A stretch of 64,000 bases of DNA from an uncultured Clostridia bacterium. GTDB taxonomy: Bacteria; Bacillota; Clostridia; Saccharofermentanales; Saccharofermentanaceae. Location: positions 1 through 64,000 of the forward strand of contig CAMYXF010000001.1 of the NCBI GenBank assembly GCA_947303185.1, in the 5' to 3' direction. This document shows, piece after piece, positions 8,566 through 19,781 of this stretch. The first letter of the stretch is position 1. Every line of letters begins with the position of its first letter. The position numbers and the translations under genes are program-made. The notes under the pieces were generated by a model, which saw only the letters and a list, made by a program, of their open reading frames with translations, was not told the DNA's origin and searched no databases.

Positions 8566-10494
8566 TTAGTCCTTTACCGTCTTCAAGTCATCAAGCCATA
8601 CGTTTCTGGATGCGTCGGAAGGCATTCTCCAGTCGCCTCTCGGAGACAGGGATACCGTACCGACCTTAGGACCGTCAGGTACGCAGGATCTCTTAAACTG
8701 CTGAGCGAAGAAACGTCTCAAGAAGGTCTCTTCCCACTTGTAGATGGTATCTGCATCGTAAGCGCCGTCAAAGGCTCTGAGCGCCATACGGTAGATCTTT
8801 GAAGGCGTGAAGCCATATCTGATCATGTAGTAGAGGAAGAAATCGTGGAGCTCGTAAGGTCCGACTGTTTCTTCTGTCTTCTGTGAGATTTTGCCGTCTT
8901 CTGTCGGCGGAAGGAGCTCAGGAGATACAGGCGTATCAACGATGTCAGCAAGCGCCTTTGAAAGAGCCGGGCTGATCTCAGCAGTACGCTGGGACTCATA
9001 GGATACGAGGTATCTTACGAGCGTCTTGGGGATAGAGCAGTTAACTCCGTACATGGACATGTGGTCGCCGTTATATGTAGCCCAGCCCAGAGCGAGCTCA
9101 GAAAGGTCACCTGTACCGATTACGATACCGCCCTCCTGGTTTGCGATGTCCATGAGGATCTGCGTACGCTCTCTTGCCTGCGAATTCTCATATGTGATGT
9201 CGTGGACATCCATGTCGTGACCGATGTCCTTAAAATGCTGTGTAACGCTGTCAGAGATGGAGATCTCTCTTAATGTGCAGCCGTACTCTTCAGCGATATT
9301 GATCGAGTTGTTCTTCGTTCTGGAAGTCGTGCCGAAGCCGGGCATCGTAATGCCGATGATGTTCTTTCTGTCCAGACCGAGCTTATCGAAAGCGTGGATG
9401 GTTACGATGAGCGCGAGAGTGGAATCAAGACCGCCGGACAGACCGATAACAGCCTTCTGACAATTGATTGCCTTAAGTCTTGTATAAAGGCCAGCTGCCT
9501 GCATTCCGAGAATGTCCTCACATCTTGAAGCAAGGTCAGTCTTGTCCGAAGGAACAAACGGAGTTCTGCTTACCTTTCTCTGAGGCTTGATATCAGGGAA
9601 TTCCGCGTCGAATTCAACGATGTCTACGCCGTTATAGCCGGCGTTATCGGTAAAGAACGTATTGCTCCTTCTTCTGTCTGCTTCGATCCTCTCAAGATCT
9701 AGGTCAGCGTAAAGGATAGCGTCCTCATCGTTATCGTTTGCAAATCTCTTGCTCTCTGCAAGAATCTTGCCGTTCTCTGCAATAAGGTTATGGCCTGCGA
9801 AAACAAGGTCCTGAGTAGATTCTCCAAGACCAGCATCGCAGTAAACGTAAGCTGCCATGAGCTTTGCGCTCTGCATCTTAACGAGGTCTTTTCTGAACTT
9901 TGCCTTACCTATGATCTCATCAGAACAGGACAGGTTGAATATGACCTCTGCCCCACTCTTTACGTAATCAACAGACGGACTGTAAGCGACCCAGAGGTCC
10001 TCACAGATCTCAACTGCAAAGTTGAATCCGTCACAGTTAAACACTGCCCTTCCGAAGCAGATGCCTTCATCGGTCATGATGACACCTTCATCTTCATAAG
10101 GCGTGAAATGTCTTAATTCATAGAACTCTGAATGGTTGGGAATGTTCTGCTTGGGAACGATTCCGATGATGTCACCCTGGTGGATGACTGCAGCAACGTT
10201 ATAGAGCTTGCCGCCCAACTCATAAGGAAGGCCTACGATAATTACAGTATTAAGATCTGCTGTCTGGTCAGCGAGATCGTAAAGGCCGTCAATTGCTTTA
10301 TCAAGCAGAGCATTCTGCAGGAAAAGATCGCCGCAAGTATAACCGGTCAATCCCAGCTCCGGGAAAACGACAACCGCACAATCGTTGGAAGCTGCTTTTC
10401 GGGCGAGGCTTATTGTCTCAGCCACATTGTAATCAACATCACCGACTCTGACCTTCGGGCTTGCCGCCGCTACTCTGATAAAACCGTCAAGCAT
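8566..10494 (-). CDS. nadE: Glutamine-dependent NAD+ synthase
   Basis: N-terminal nitrilase-like glutaminase domain (FPELGLTGY, EICEDLW) and C-terminal synthetase P-loop SGGLDSTLAL. Confidence 0.93.
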   Translation of the reverse strand: MLDGFIRVAAASPKVRVGDVDYNVAETISLARKAASNDCAVVVFPELGLTGYTCGDLFLQNALLDKAIDGLYDLADQTADLNTVIIVGLPYELGGKLYNVAAVIHQGDIIGIVPKQNIPNHSEFYELRHFTPYEDEGVIMTDEGICFGRAVFNCDGFNFAVEICEDLWVAYSPSVDYVKSGAEVIFNLSCSDEIIGKAKFRKDLVKMQSAKLMAAYVYCDAGLGESTQDLVFAGHNLIAENGKILAESKRFANDNDEDAILYADLDLERIEADRRRSNTFFTDNAGYNGVDIVEFDAEFPDIKPQRKVSRTPFVPSDKTDLASRCEDILGMQAAGLYTRLKAINCQKAVIGLSGGLDSTLALIVTIHAFDKLGLDRKNIIGITMPGFGTTSRTKNNSINIAEEYGCTLREISISDSVTQHFKDIGHDMDVHDITYENSQARERTQILMDIANQEGGIVIGTGDLSELALGWATYNGDHMSMYGVNCSIPKTLVRYLVSYESQRTAEISPALSKALADIVDTPVSPELLPPTEDGKISQKTEETVGPYELHDFFLYYMIRYGFTPSKIYRMALRAFDGAYDADTIYKWEETFLRRFFAQQFKRSCVPDGPKVGTVSLSPRGDWRMPSDASRNVWLDDLKTVKD

Positions 10495-10544
10495 AGTAAA
10501 ACCTCCCGGAACTTACTAAATATTAATTATAGCATCTTTAGACA

Positions 10545-10573
10545 CAAAAAAGCGGTCCCGTAAGGAACCGCTT
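10545..10573 (-). terminator. Rho-independent terminator after rpsO
   Basis: AAGCGGTTCC-TTAC-GGGACCGCTTTTTT on the minus strand. Confidence 0.75.
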
Positions 10574-10598
10574 TCTTTGAAATAACCTTGGTGAAAGA

Positions 10599-10865
10599 TT
10601 ACTTTCTGATGCCGAGCTTTGCGATAAGTGTTCTGTAACGCTCGATATCAACTGCTGCAAGATAGTCAAGGATGTTTCTTCTCTTACCAACCATCATGAG
10701 AAGACCTCTTCTGCTGTGGTGGTCACCCTTGTGGGTCTTGAGGTGTTCTGTGAGGTGGTTGATCCTGTAAGTAAGAAGTGCAACCTGAACCTCCGGAGAA
10801 CCTGTATCGCCCTCAGAGAGTGCATATTCCTTGATGATAGCCTGCTTGTCGAAAGATGCTGACAT
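10599..10865 (-). CDS. rpsO: 30S ribosomal protein S15
   Basis: [56 protein letters not shown]...; 88 aa. Start reassigned from the longer ORF; SD AAGGAGG upstream. Confidence 0.96.
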   Translation of the reverse strand: MSASFDKQAIIKEYALSEGDTGSPEVQVALLTYRINHLTEHLKTHKGDHHSRRGLLMMVGKRRNILDYLAAVDIERYRTLIAKLGIRK

Positions 10866-10952
10866 AAATCTTTCCTCCTTAATGATAAATACGCCAAAAT
10901 CGAAGGTAAGGGTCGGAGTCTTCCGCAAAACTGCGATTAAGGCAACTTGGTG

Positions 10953-10981
10953 ATAATACCATCCAAGCCTTGATTTGTAAA
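10953..10981 (-). promoter_or_regulatory. Candidate sigma-A promoter for rpsO
   Basis: TTTACA (10976-10981), 17-nt spacer, TATTAT (10953-10958) on the minus strand. Confidence 0.5.
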
Positions 10982-10992
10982 GCGTTTCTATA

Positions 10993-11025
10993 TAAAAACG
11001 GCTGCCTTTATTCAAGACAGCCGCT
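10993..11025 (-). terminator. Rho-independent terminator after hppA
   Basis: CGGCTGTC...GGCAGCCG followed by TTTTTATAT on the minus strand. Confidence 0.7.
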
Positions 11026-11047
11026 ATTATATCAGTTTTCGATCAGA

Positions 11048-13198
11048 TTAGCCGAAAAGACGGAAGTTTCTGATGATAGGAGCGATTGTGTTAGCAACTG
11101 TGGACATGAGCTTGATGAAGATGTCCAAAGCAACGCCTACAACGTCCTTACGTGTATCACCGATCGTGTCGCCCGTAACAGAAGCCTTGTGTGCAGGAGA
11201 TCCCTTGCCGTGGCCCTTGAGCATACCCTGCTCGATGTACTTTTTAGCGTTATCGAAGGCACCACCGGAGTTACCCATGAAGATAGCTCTCGGGATAGCA
11301 ACGATTGTAGCACCTACGAGGATACCACCTACGAACTCAACGCCGAGGATTAAGCCGCCGACGATAGGAATGAGGAGCGCGAGAACTGAAGGAAGAACCA
11401 TTCTGTGGATAGCTTCCTTAGCAGCCATGGCGATCATCATGTTGTAGTCAGGCTTAGCCTTGCCGTCGAGAACTTCCTGTGTCATCTGCTTGTCGCCGAC
11501 GTCAGCCATGATCTTAGCAGCGTCGATTGTGTTATCTGTGAGGATAGCGCAGAAGTACTCAACGAGTGCGCCACCGAGGATACCACCGGCAACAACGAAG
11601 AATGAAGCGAAGTTAAGTGTCAAAGGCTGGCCGATCTCTGTGTAGTTACCAACGTAAGCCATGATGAGGGAAACTGTAGCGAATGCTGCAGAACCGATTG
11701 CGAAGCCCTTACCGATAGCAGCTGTTGTGTTACCAACTGCGTCGAGCTTATCTGTGATCTTACGTACGTCTGCAGGAAGGTGGCAAGCTTCAGCAAGACC
11801 GCCTGCGTTATCAGCGATAGGACCGAATGCATCGATGGAAACTGTAGCACCAACGAATGCGAGCATACCGAGAGCGGAGATTGCGATACCGTAAGAACCG
11901 CAGATAACGCCGGAAACGATAAGTGCAACGATGATTACGAATACAGGGAGAAGAACTGATCTTGAACCGACAGCGTCACCCTTTGTAACAACGAAAGCCT
12001 CACCCTCTGTGCACATCTCAGCAAGCTTCTGTGTAGGCTTGTGATCTGTTGAGGTGTAGTACTCTGTGATGATACCGATTGCGATACCAGCTACGATACC
12101 CATTGCGGAAGAGATCCAGGGTGAGAGCCAGCCGAACTTGAAGCCGTATGTAGCGAGGTCTGCAGCAGAAACGTCCTTACCATTGAAGATCAGGTAAGCA
12201 GCAACACCGCCGAAAACAACTGTGCATCCTGCAGAGATCCATGTGGAAAGGTCGAGTTCCTTTGACGGGTTATCACCCATCTTCTTGATGTTAGCAAGTC
12301 CGAGACCAATAAGGCATCCTACGAGACCGCAGCCTGCGAGGATTGTCGGGAAAAGAACTGTAGCATTGAATGTAGCGTCAGAAACTGTCTCTCCGTGTGT
12401 CTGATAGAGAGTAACAGCGATCATGATTGAAGCAGACATTGTAGCAACGAATGACTCCAAAAGGTCGGAGCAGTTGCCGGCGATATCATTAACGTTATCA
12501 CCGATGAAGTCTGCGATTGTGTTCGGGATTCTTGAGTCATCCTCAGGAAGGTCATGTCTGAGCTTACCAAGGATATCCGAAGAAATGTCTGCAGCCTTTG
12601 TGTAGTTACCGCCTGCTACACGGTTGAACATAGCAACGATGGAGCAGCCGAGAGAATATGTTGAAATTCTCATGACGTAGGGGTTGCATGTAAGAGCCTT
12701 AAGAATAAGACCTGAGCTTTCAGCATCATGCTTTACGCCGCCGAAGCAAAGAAGAACTGCGAGGAAGCCCAACATACCGAAGCCCTGAACTGCAAGGCCG
12801 CTGATGGAACCGCCGCAGAGAGCAACCTTAACTGTCTCTCCGATGGAAAGGCTCTCTCTTGCCTTGTTCGAAGTACGAACGTTAGCGTATGTAGCGCTCT
12901 GCATACCGAGAACGCAAACGATGGAACTCATCAAGGCACCCATGAGGAATGTGATACCGCTGGTCTTCTCAACAAAGAGTGTGAAGATAACAGCAACAGC
13001 AGCAACCACGATGGCGATGCTCTTGAACTCCGTCTTAAGGAATGTCTGCGCGCCGGAACGGATGATACCTGACAATTCGATCATGTCAGCTGTTCCTTCG
13101 GGCATCTTCTTAATACGGAAGTAATTGAACGCAACGTAGATAAGTGCAAGGAATACTACGCCGAGTACGATTAACCAGGAAGTCGAAAGTAATGACAT
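11048..13198 (-). CDS. hppA: Membrane-bound, probably K+-dependent, ion-pumping pyrophosphatase
   Basis: Multi-pass protein with conserved pyrophosphatase blocks (DISSDILGKLRHDLPEDDSRIPNTIADFIGDNVNDIAGNCSDLLESF; GNTTAAIGKGFAIGSAAF). Ala in GNTTAA is typical of the K+-dependent class. Na+ versus H+ specificity not decided. Confidence 0.92.
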   Translation of the reverse strand: MSLLSTSWLIVLGVVFLALIYVAFNYFRIKKMPEGTADMIELSGIIRSGAQTFLKTEFKSIAIVVAAVAVIFTLFVEKTSGITFLMGALMSSIVCVLGMQSATYANVRTSNKARESLSIGETVKVALCGGSISGLAVQGFGMLGFLAVLLCFGGVKHDAESSGLILKALTCNPYVMRISTYSLGCSIVAMFNRVAGGNYTKAADISSDILGKLRHDLPEDDSRIPNTIADFIGDNVNDIAGNCSDLLESFVATMSASIMIAVTLYQTHGETVSDATFNATVLFPTILAGCGLVGCLIGLGLANIKKMGDNPSKELDLSTWISAGCTVVFGGVAAYLIFNGKDVSAADLATYGFKFGWLSPWISSAMGIVAGIAIGIITEYYTSTDHKPTQKLAEMCTEGEAFVVTKGDAVGSRSVLLPVFVIIVALIVSGVICGSYGIAISALGMLAFVGATVSIDAFGPIADNAGGLAEACHLPADVRKITDKLDAVGNTTAAIGKGFAIGSAAFATVSLIMAYVGNYTEIGQPLTLNFASFFVVAGGILGGALVEYFCAILTDNTIDAAKIMADVGDKQMTQEVLDGKAKPDYNMMIAMAAKEAIHRMVLPSVLALLIPIVGGLILGVEFVGGILVGATIVAIPRAIFMGNSGGAFDNAKKYIEQGMLKGHGKGSPAHKASVTGDTIGDTRKDVVGVALDIFIKLMSTVANTIAPIIRNFRLFG

Positions 13199-13361
13199 AT
13201 ACCGGTTCCCCTCTCTTAAGAATTTGATATAGATTTAATGAAGTTTTTAGGCATAGTAGACCCATGCTTTGTATAAACCGAACAGATTATACATATAATC
13301 AAATTCTTTGGCAATCAAAACAAAGGGGATTTTTCCGTATAAATCAGCGATTTTTTAAGAT

Positions 13362-14276
13362 TTATTCCTGGATGAGGGAATCGACAAACAAATCAGGGTC
13401 GAAATCAGCAAGATCTTCAACGCTCTCGCCCAATCCGGCAAGAACAATGGGCTTGCCAGACTGGTAAGCAACAGCGATGGCTACACCGCCCTTTGCGCTG
13501 CCGTCGAGCTTTGTGATTCCAACGTAATCAAGGCCTGTTACCTCACCGAAGCCTTCTGCCTGGATAACGGCATTCTGACCTGTTGTCGCATCGATAATGA
13601 GGAGTGACTTGATAACCGCATCAGGTGCTTCTCTCTCGATAACACGTCTGATCTTAGCAAGTTCCTCCATGAGATTCTTTTTGTTGTGAAGACGGCCTGC
13701 TGTGTCTACTAGAAGAACATCAGTTCCTCTAGCCTGTGCCGCATGGATGGCATCGAAAACAACGGAAGCCGGATCTGCTCCCTCCTGCTCCTGGGCGATT
13801 ACAGCTGTTCCCGTTCTCTCACCCCATGTCTTGAGCTGGCCTACAGCTGCCGCACGGAATGTATCGCATGCAGCCATGAGGACCTTCTTGCCTTCCTTCT
13901 TATATCTTGCGGCAAGCTTGCCTGAAGTGGTCGTCTTGCCCGTACCGTTAACGCCGATCATGAGGATTATGTTGAGCTTGCCGGGTTCGATCTCGACAGT
14001 CTGGGGTTCGCCAAGTATCTCAAGCATTCTCTCCTTTACGGATGCAAGAACTGCTTCCTTGCTGTCATCACCAGTCTTACGGATATTCTCCTTGACCCTG
14101 TCCATAATGTCGTCGCTGGCCTGTACGCCGCAGTCTGCCCTGATGAGGAGTTCTTCCAACTCATCGAGCATATCCTCGTCAAAGCGTCCGCTTGAAGCGG
14201 CAAGCTTGGTAAAACTTCCGGCAAAGAAGTTTCTTGTCTTTTCGAGTCCTCTTTTAAACAGATCAGCTAATCCCAT
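13362..14276 (-). CDS. ftsY: Signal recognition particle receptor FtsY
   Basis: [16 protein letters not shown]-loop, [37 protein letters not shown]. Confidence 0.95.
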   Translation of the reverse strand: MGLADLFKRGLEKTRNFFAGSFTKLAASSGRFDEDMLDELEELLIRADCGVQASDDIMDRVKENIRKTGDDSKEAVLASVKERMLEILGEPQTVEIEPGKLNIILMIGVNGTGKTTTSGKLAARYKKEGKKVLMAACDTFRAAAVGQLKTWGERTGTAVIAQEQEGADPASVVFDAIHAAQARGTDVLLVDTAGRLHNKKNLMEELAKIRRVIEREAPDAVIKSLLIIDATTGQNAVIQAEGFGEVTGLDYVGITKLDGSAKGGVAIAVAYQSGKPIVLAGLGESVEDLADFDPDLFVDSLIQE

Positions 14277-17200
14277 TATTTAAGCTCCATTGATAATATC
14301 TTGGATACGCCGCGCTCAGCCATGGTAACGCCGTACATCTGGTCGCATGCCTCCATGGTTCCCTTACGGTGCGTAACAAGGATAAACTGAGATTTTGTGG
14401 AATGTCTTCTTACGAAGTCCGTAAATCTCGTGATATTTACATCGTCCAATGCCGCCTCGACCTCGTCTAAGATGACGAACGGAGAAGGCTTCAATTCCTG
14501 AATAGCGAAAAGAAGTCCGATTGCAGTAAGGCAGCGCTCACCACCAGAAAGGAGGGAGAGATTCTGAAGTTTCTTTCCCGGGGGCTGAGCCTTGATGTCG
14601 ATGGCGCACTCAAGTACATCCTCCGAATCATCGCCGAGAACGATCTCTGCAGTACCGCCTCCGAACAGATCCGTGAAGACCTGGCTGAAGTTGCTGTTGA
14701 TCGTATCGAAGTGAGCAGTAAACTCTGATCTCATCTTGTTTAAGAGGTCTTCGATTACCTGCTCCAAATCCTTCTTTGCAGCTTCGATGTCGTCTCTCTG
14801 CTTTGTCATGAACTCAAGTCTTTCGGACAGTTCGCTGAACTCCTGCAGAGCGCCAAGGTTAACAGGGCCCAATGCCTTGATTGAATTCTTCAGTGACTGG
14901 ATCCTCTTTGTCTGCTCGCCGACCTTCTCAACGGGCTCAACGGAATCCTTGATGTTGTCGTATGTTGTCTCGTAATCTTCCCAGAGTCTGTTCTTGTTCT
15001 GGTCGATCTCGAAAATGATCTTGTCGTACTTGGATACGTGCGCATTAAGCTTAGACTGGAGGTCGCTCAAGATATTTGTGCTTGCAGAGAGTCTGTCACC
15101 GAATGACTTGATGTTCTCAGAGAGGCTGTTTCTCTTCTCATAGAGTTCAGCGATCTTCTCTTCCAATACCTTCTGCTGCTTAGCGTTCTCGTCGATCTTG
15201 GCATCAAGGTCATTGATCTCCTTGGTGATGCTGTTGACCGTATCTTTAGCTTCCTTGATTGAGGAATCAAACTTTTCTCTTCCCTGCTTGGCTTCCTCGA
15301 TCTGCTTCTTGATGTGGCTTGCGAGGTCAAGGATACCGCTTCTTTCTGTAAGCTTACGCTCTGCAAGTGAAGCAGCCTCTCTAACCTTGGCAACAACCTG
15401 CTCGAGCTTGACAGCCTGCTCTTCTGAAAGTCTCTGCTGCTCTTCGATCTCTTCCTGGAAATCAGCAAGTTCGCCGTTAATGTCGCCTTCGATACGTGAA
15501 AGCTCTTCCATATCCTCTTCAAGTCTCAACTTGGACTTGGATACGGTCTGCATATTCTCATCGAAGTTGGACAGAGTCGCTTCCGTCTCTTCGAGTCTTG
15601 TCTTTGTATTGTTGTACTCACCTTCAGCCTTAACTTCTTCAAGCTGGTAGAACTTGAGCTGTTCGCCGAGCTGTGCGAGCTCACGTCTGATGGTTCCGAT
15701 GCCGTCGTCAACTTCCTGACGCAGGTCTTCGGAATCTTCAAGCTTCTTCTCCAAATCGGCAACTGCCTTTGTGAGTGCTTCGATCTCGGCTTTTCTTCCG
15801 AGGATACCCGTACCTGCTCCGGTCTTTCTCAACGAACCACCGGTCAGAGATCCGCCCGGGTTAACGGAATCGCCTTCAAGGGTCATTACCTTGTAAGCAC
15901 GGCCTGTCTTGGAAGCGATGATTCTTGCGCTGTCTAAGTCGTGTGCAACGATGATCCTACCCAACAGGTTAGCCACGATGTCTTCAAGATCACGGCTGCT
16001 CTTAACGAGGTCTGATGCAACGCCGATATATCCGTTGACGCTCTTTGCCTTGCGCAAATCGTCGTCATCGACATATCTTGCCCTGATGTTCTCGATAGGA
16101 AGGAATGTAACTCTTCCGAGTCTTCTCTCCTTGAGGATATTGATAAGTTCGGCAGCATCAGATTCGCTCTTGGTAACCACGTTGTTGAGTGAGTTGCCCA
16201 AAGCGGTCTCGATTGCCGTCTCATACTTGCTGTCTGTATTGATGAGGTCACCTAAGACGCCTACCATGAGGCTCTTTACGGATCTGTCAGTGTCAGCTTC
16301 ATCCAACAGGCGCTTAACTGATTCCTGGTAACCTTCCTTACGTCTCTCGATGTCCTTGAGGGTCTGGAGCTTTGATTCTTCAGCAGAAAGCTTCTTGTTG
16401 TTGATCTCAAAGAACTGGTTGAGCTCTTCCTGGCGCTTTCTTAACTCCTCGAGTTTCTTATTTCTGACATCGATATCGCCACTGACATCTCCCTTGATCT
16501 TCCTGATCTCGTTCAATGCCTTCTCTTCTTCTTCGATCCTGGCAGACAGTTCGGCCTTGCCGCTCTCTGAAGCAGCCCTTGCCTCTTGCATGTCCTTTAT
16601 CTTATCGTCCAAAGCCGTGATGCCGGCCTGGCACTCGGTGATCTTTTTCCTGGTCTCGAAAAGCTCTTCCTTCTTGGCGTTTACCTTTGAATCGGCTATG
16701 CCTGCCTCTTTACGGCTGTTCTCGTATTCCTCGAACTTGGCCTGACGCTCTTTGTCGAGAGTCTCACTCAATGTCTTGGCATCGTCAGCTTCCTTAAGGA
16801 GACTGTCAGCCTTAACCTTCTTCTCATTGAGTTCGGCGGTGAGCTTTTCAACGGTCTCATCCGTCGTCTCCATGTCGGTCCTGAGTTCTTCGATCCTCTG
16901 GTTTGTCTGGTTGAGTCTTTCGATGGAGACCTTCTTATCGATCTGGGCCTCGTGCTCGATCTCGGTAAGTTCGGAGAGCTCCTGTCTTCTGTCCTCGATC
17001 TCGTTATCCAAGGCTTCGCTCTTGTTAACGATCTCGTTATTGCTCTTTCTTAACTGCTCGAACTCATCCTCACGCTCGCGGATCTCTTTCTCGAGCTGCT
17101 CCTTAAGACCGGCTGAATCGCCCATCTCTTTGTTTGCTTCAGTAATCTTATGTACGAGCAAAGAAGTCTCAAGCTTCTTGAGCTCTTCGTAGTTCTCATT

Positions 17201-17845
17201 GAACTTACGCGCTTTTCCGGCCTGCTCTTCGAGAGGTCCCTTGCGCTCTTCGAGTTCTCCTAAGATGTCGTTGATTCTGATGAGGTTCTGCTCTGTGCTG
17301 TTGAGCTTTCTCTGCGCCTCATCCTTACGTACACGGTACTTAACGATACCGGAGGCTTCCTCAATGACCCTTCTTCTGTCCTCTGACTTTGTGGAAAGGA
17401 TGTCATCGACCCTTCCCTGTCCTACGAGTGAATAGCCGTCACGGCCAAGACCCGTATCAAGGAAAAGGACAGTAATGTCCTTAAGACGGCAGTTGACCTT
17501 ATTGATCTGATACTCTGATTCACCGGACCTGTAAAGTCTTCTGGTGATGCAGATCTCAGGGAAATCGTAGTCGATATAGCCGTCGGAGTTATCGAAAGTG
17601 ATGGATACTTCGGCATAGTTCATGGAACGTCTTGCGGTAGTACCGTTGAAGATGACATCTTCCATCTTGCCGCCACGGAGCTGCTTTACGCTCTGTTCGC
17701 CCAAAACCCAGCGGACAGCGTCACTGATATTAGACTTTCCGCTTCCGTTAGGACCAACCACGGCCGTAAGACCGCGGTCAAAGTCGATACACGTATAGTC
17801 GGGGAAAGATTTAAACCCCTGAAGCTCAAGCTTTTTCAGATACAT
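14276..17845 (-). CDS. smc: Chromosome segregation protein SMC
   Basis: Walker [23 protein letters not shown], hinge, long coiled coils, signature [20 protein letters not shown], Walker [15 protein letters not shown]. Confidence 0.97.
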   Translation of the reverse strand: MYLKKLELQGFKSFPDYTCIDFDRGLTAVVGPNGSGKSNISDAVRWVLGEQSVKQLRGGKMEDVIFNGTTARRSMNYAEVSITFDNSDGYIDYDFPEICITRRLYRSGESEYQINKVNCRLKDITVLFLDTGLGRDGYSLVGQGRVDDILSTKSEDRRRVIEEASGIVKYRVRKDEAQRKLNSTEQNLIRINDILGELEERKGPLEEQAGKARKFNENYEELKKLETSLLVHKITEANKEMGDSAGLKEQLEKEIREREDEFEQLRKSNNEIVNKSEALDNEIEDRRQELSELTEIEHEAQIDKKVSIERLNQTNQRIEELRTDMETTDETVEKLTAELNEKKVKADSLLKEADDAKTLSETLDKERQAKFEEYENSRKEAGIADSKVNAKKEELFETRKKITECQAGITALDDKIKDMQEARAASESGKAELSARIEEEEKALNEIRKIKGDVSGDIDVRNKKLEELRKRQEELNQFFEINNKKLSAEESKLQTLKDIERRKEGYQESVKRLLDEADTDRSVKSLMVGVLGDLINTDSKYETAIETALGNSLNNVVTKSESDAAELINILKERRLGRVTFLPIENIRARYVDDDDLRKAKSVNGYIGVASDLVKSSRDLEDIVANLLGRIIVAHDLDSARIIASKTGRAYKVMTLEGDSVNPGGSLTGGSLRKTGAGTGILGRKAEIEALTKAVADLEKKLEDSEDLRQEVDDGIGTIRRELAQLGEQLKFYQLEEVKAEGEYNNTKTRLEETEATLSNFDENMQTVSKSKLRLEEDMEELSRIEGDINGELADFQEEIEEQQRLSEEQAVKLEQVVAKVREAASLAERKLTERSGILDLASHIKKQIEEAKQGREKFDSSIKEAKDTVNSITKEINDLDAKIDENAKQQKVLEEKIAELYEKRNSLSENIKSFGDRLSASTNILSDLQSKLNAHVSKYDKIIFEIDQNKNRLWEDYETTYDNIKDSVEPVEKVGEQTKRIQSLKNSIKALGPVNLGALQEFSELSERLEFMTKQRDDIEAAKKDLEQVIEDLLNKMRSEFTAHFDTINSNFSQVFTDLFGGGTAEIVLGDDSEDVLECAIDIKAQPPGKKLQNLSLLSGGERCLTAIGLLFAIQELKPSPFVILDEVEAALDDVNITRFTDFVRRHSTKSQFILVTHRKGTMEACDQMYGVTMAERGVSKILSMELK

Positions 17846-17928
17846 TCTATAGTCAGTTCCGTTTTATCCTAAAATAAATCACCCAAGCATTATAAACTCA
17901 AACGGTCCCTTTTTGTAGGACAATCTGT

Positions 17929-18645
17929 TCAGACGCTATCGGGATAAAGGCTCATGTACTCCTTTATGCCCTTCTCAGCGCACTTCTGCTCGGCATCCTT
18001 CTTGCTGTGGCCCGTGGCGCTTGCCAGGAGCACGTCATCCGAATAAACACTGACGTCGAATTCTTTCATGTGGGCAGGTCCGCGCTCTCCGGTCACCTCG
18101 AATCTGATCGTGTGCTGGAAACCTCTGGTCTGCGCCAATTCAAGCAGTCTGCTCTTGTAATCCAGGAAGATCTCGCCGTTAACTGCCTTCTGAACTGTTT
18201 CGGTAAGATTTTTCAAGATACATTTTCTAGCCTGTTCGAATCCGCCGTCGAAATAAACTGCCGCAATAACCGACTCAAAGCAGTCGGCAAGCGTCGAATC
18301 CTTGTCATTGCCGCCATTCTGCGCCTCACCCTTGCCAAGAAGCAGATAATCGCCCAAATGGAGCTTTCTTGCTACTTCGGCAAAAGACTTTTCGCAAACA
18401 GAGACACTTCTCATCTTTGAAAGATAACCTTCGTCAGCCTGGGGCTTGAGCTCGTAGAGCATCTGGCCTACAACGACGTCAAGTACAGCGTCACCGATGA
18501 ACTCGAGTCTCTGGTTGGACTCCCAGTGGCCTCTTCCCGTCTCGAAAACGTATGTCGTGTGGGTAAAAGCCGTCTCAAGGACTGATTTGTCTTTAAAGGT
18601 ATATCCCAGGTCTTTTTCTAATTCTGTATAGTCTGTCATAGTCAT
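17929..18645 (-). CDS. rnc: Ribonuclease III
   Basis: RLEFIGDAVLDVVV signature, STLADCFESVIAAVYFD, C-terminal dsRBD. Start likely MTMTDYTELEKDLGY, within the longer ORF. Confidence 0.95.
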   Translation of the reverse strand: MTMTDYTELEKDLGYTFKDKSVLETAFTHTTYVFETGRGHWESNQRLEFIGDAVLDVVVGQMLYELKPQADEGYLSKMRSVSVCEKSFAEVARKLHLGDYLLLGKGEAQNGGNDKDSTLADCFESVIAAVYFDGGFEQARKCILKNLTETVQKAVNGEIFLDYKSRLLELAQTRGFQHTIRFEVTGERGPAHMKEFDVSVYSDDVLLASATGHSKKDAEQKCAEKGIKEYMSLYPDSV

Positions 18646-18654
18646 ATTTACGAG

Positions 18655-18692
18655 AAACGGCTGAATGCATATCACACGCATCCAGCCGTCTA
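18655..18692 (-). terminator. Hairpin between acpP and rnc (weak terminator or attenuator)
   Basis: ACGGCTG-G-ATGC...GCAT-T-CAGCCGT on the minus strand; short U tract. Confidence 0.45.
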
Positions 18693-18733
18693 AACTTCAT
18701 AAGTTAATTCAGAGATTAATAATCTCCGGCATA

Positions 18734-18979
18734 TTAGCCCTCTGTGAGGCTCTGAATATACTCGACTGCATCCTTGACGGTAACAACCTTCTCAGCTACG
18801 TCATCAGGGATCTCGATGTCGAATTCCTGCTCCATAGCCATAACGAGCTCAACCATGTCAAGAGAATCAGCGTTAAGATCATCTACGAAAGAGGAATCCT
18901 CTGTGATTGTATCCTCATCTACACCGAGCTGATCAACGATCATCTGCTTAATCGAGTTGAAAAGTTCTTCATTTGTCAT
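18734..18979 (-). CDS. acpP: Acyl carrier protein
   Basis: [27 protein letters not shown] (phosphopantetheine site DSL). Confidence 0.95.
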   Translation of the reverse strand: MTNEELFNSIKQMIVDQLGVDEDTITEDSSFVDDLNADSLDMVELVMAMEQEFDIEIPDDVAEKVVTVKDAVEYIQSLTEG

Positions 18980-19082
18980 AATTAGTACCTCCGTACGATT
19001 CTAAATAAATCCACAAACTGTTTTTAATGTAAGTTATGGTTTTTGTCAATAGGTTATTTTGACTGCCAAAGTTATTTGACAA

Positions 19083-19700
19083 TTACCCTTTCAGATATTG
19101 TTTCCCCTTTAATAGATAGTCAACACCCGAGACAATTGTCATAATAACACATATTCCGAAAAGTACATCCCCGATTATCGTAACCGGACAAATTCTGATC
19201 GGATAGCCTTCAAAGCCCAGACCGAAGATCTTCATGAGCAAAGGCTCAAACATAAGATAGATCAACGCGATCATCTGGGTGACAGTCTTTATCTTGCCGA
19301 TCATCTTGGCAGCAATTACCTCTCCCTTTGCAGCAGCGATCATACGAAGACCTGATACTGCAAACTCTCTTAAGATAATTACCATAACAGCCCAGGCTGA
19401 AAGTCTGCCCAGGTTGATGAACGCCAGCATGATGCTGATGCAGAGGATCTTATCTGCAAGAGAATCAAGGAATTTACCAAGATCGGTAATAAGGTTATAT
19501 TTGCGGGCGATCTTGCCGTCAGCCGCATCCGTAAGGGACGCAAGGATGAAAACTCCAGCTGCAACGAGCATGCCGTTGGTGTTGATGAAGTTGTTCCATC
19601 CTTCAGGCTGCCACCCGAAAATATTGACCGGCAACATAAAAAGAAGCGTAACGGGTACAAGAACGATCCTCAAGATGGAAAGCTTGTTCGGAAGATTCAT
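19083..19700 (-). CDS. pgsA: CDP-diacylglycerol-glycerol-3-phosphate 3-phosphatidyltransferase
   Basis: MNLPNKLSILRIVLVPVTLLFM start; CDP-alcohol phosphotransferase motif DAADGKIARKYNLITDLGKFLDSLADK. Confidence 0.92.
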   Translation of the reverse strand: MNLPNKLSILRIVLVPVTLLFMLPVNIFGWQPEGWNNFINTNGMLVAAGVFILASLTDAADGKIARKYNLITDLGKFLDSLADKILCISIMLAFINLGRLSAWAVMVIILREFAVSGLRMIAAAKGEVIAAKMIGKIKTVTQMIALIYLMFEPLLMKIFGLGFEGYPIRICPVTIIGDVLFGICVIMTIVSGVDYLLKGKQYLKG

Positions 19701-19781
19701 TGCAAAATTGCTCCTTTATATATTCAGAAATAATATGTCTTTTAAAAAGACACACTAATAATATACGAAATTATCCCTACG

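Noticed and set aside
14736-17435. Numerous plus-strand Ser/Leu-rich ORFs inside smc
   Set aside because: Antisense shadows of coiled-coil coding sequence; composition typical of spurious ORFs.
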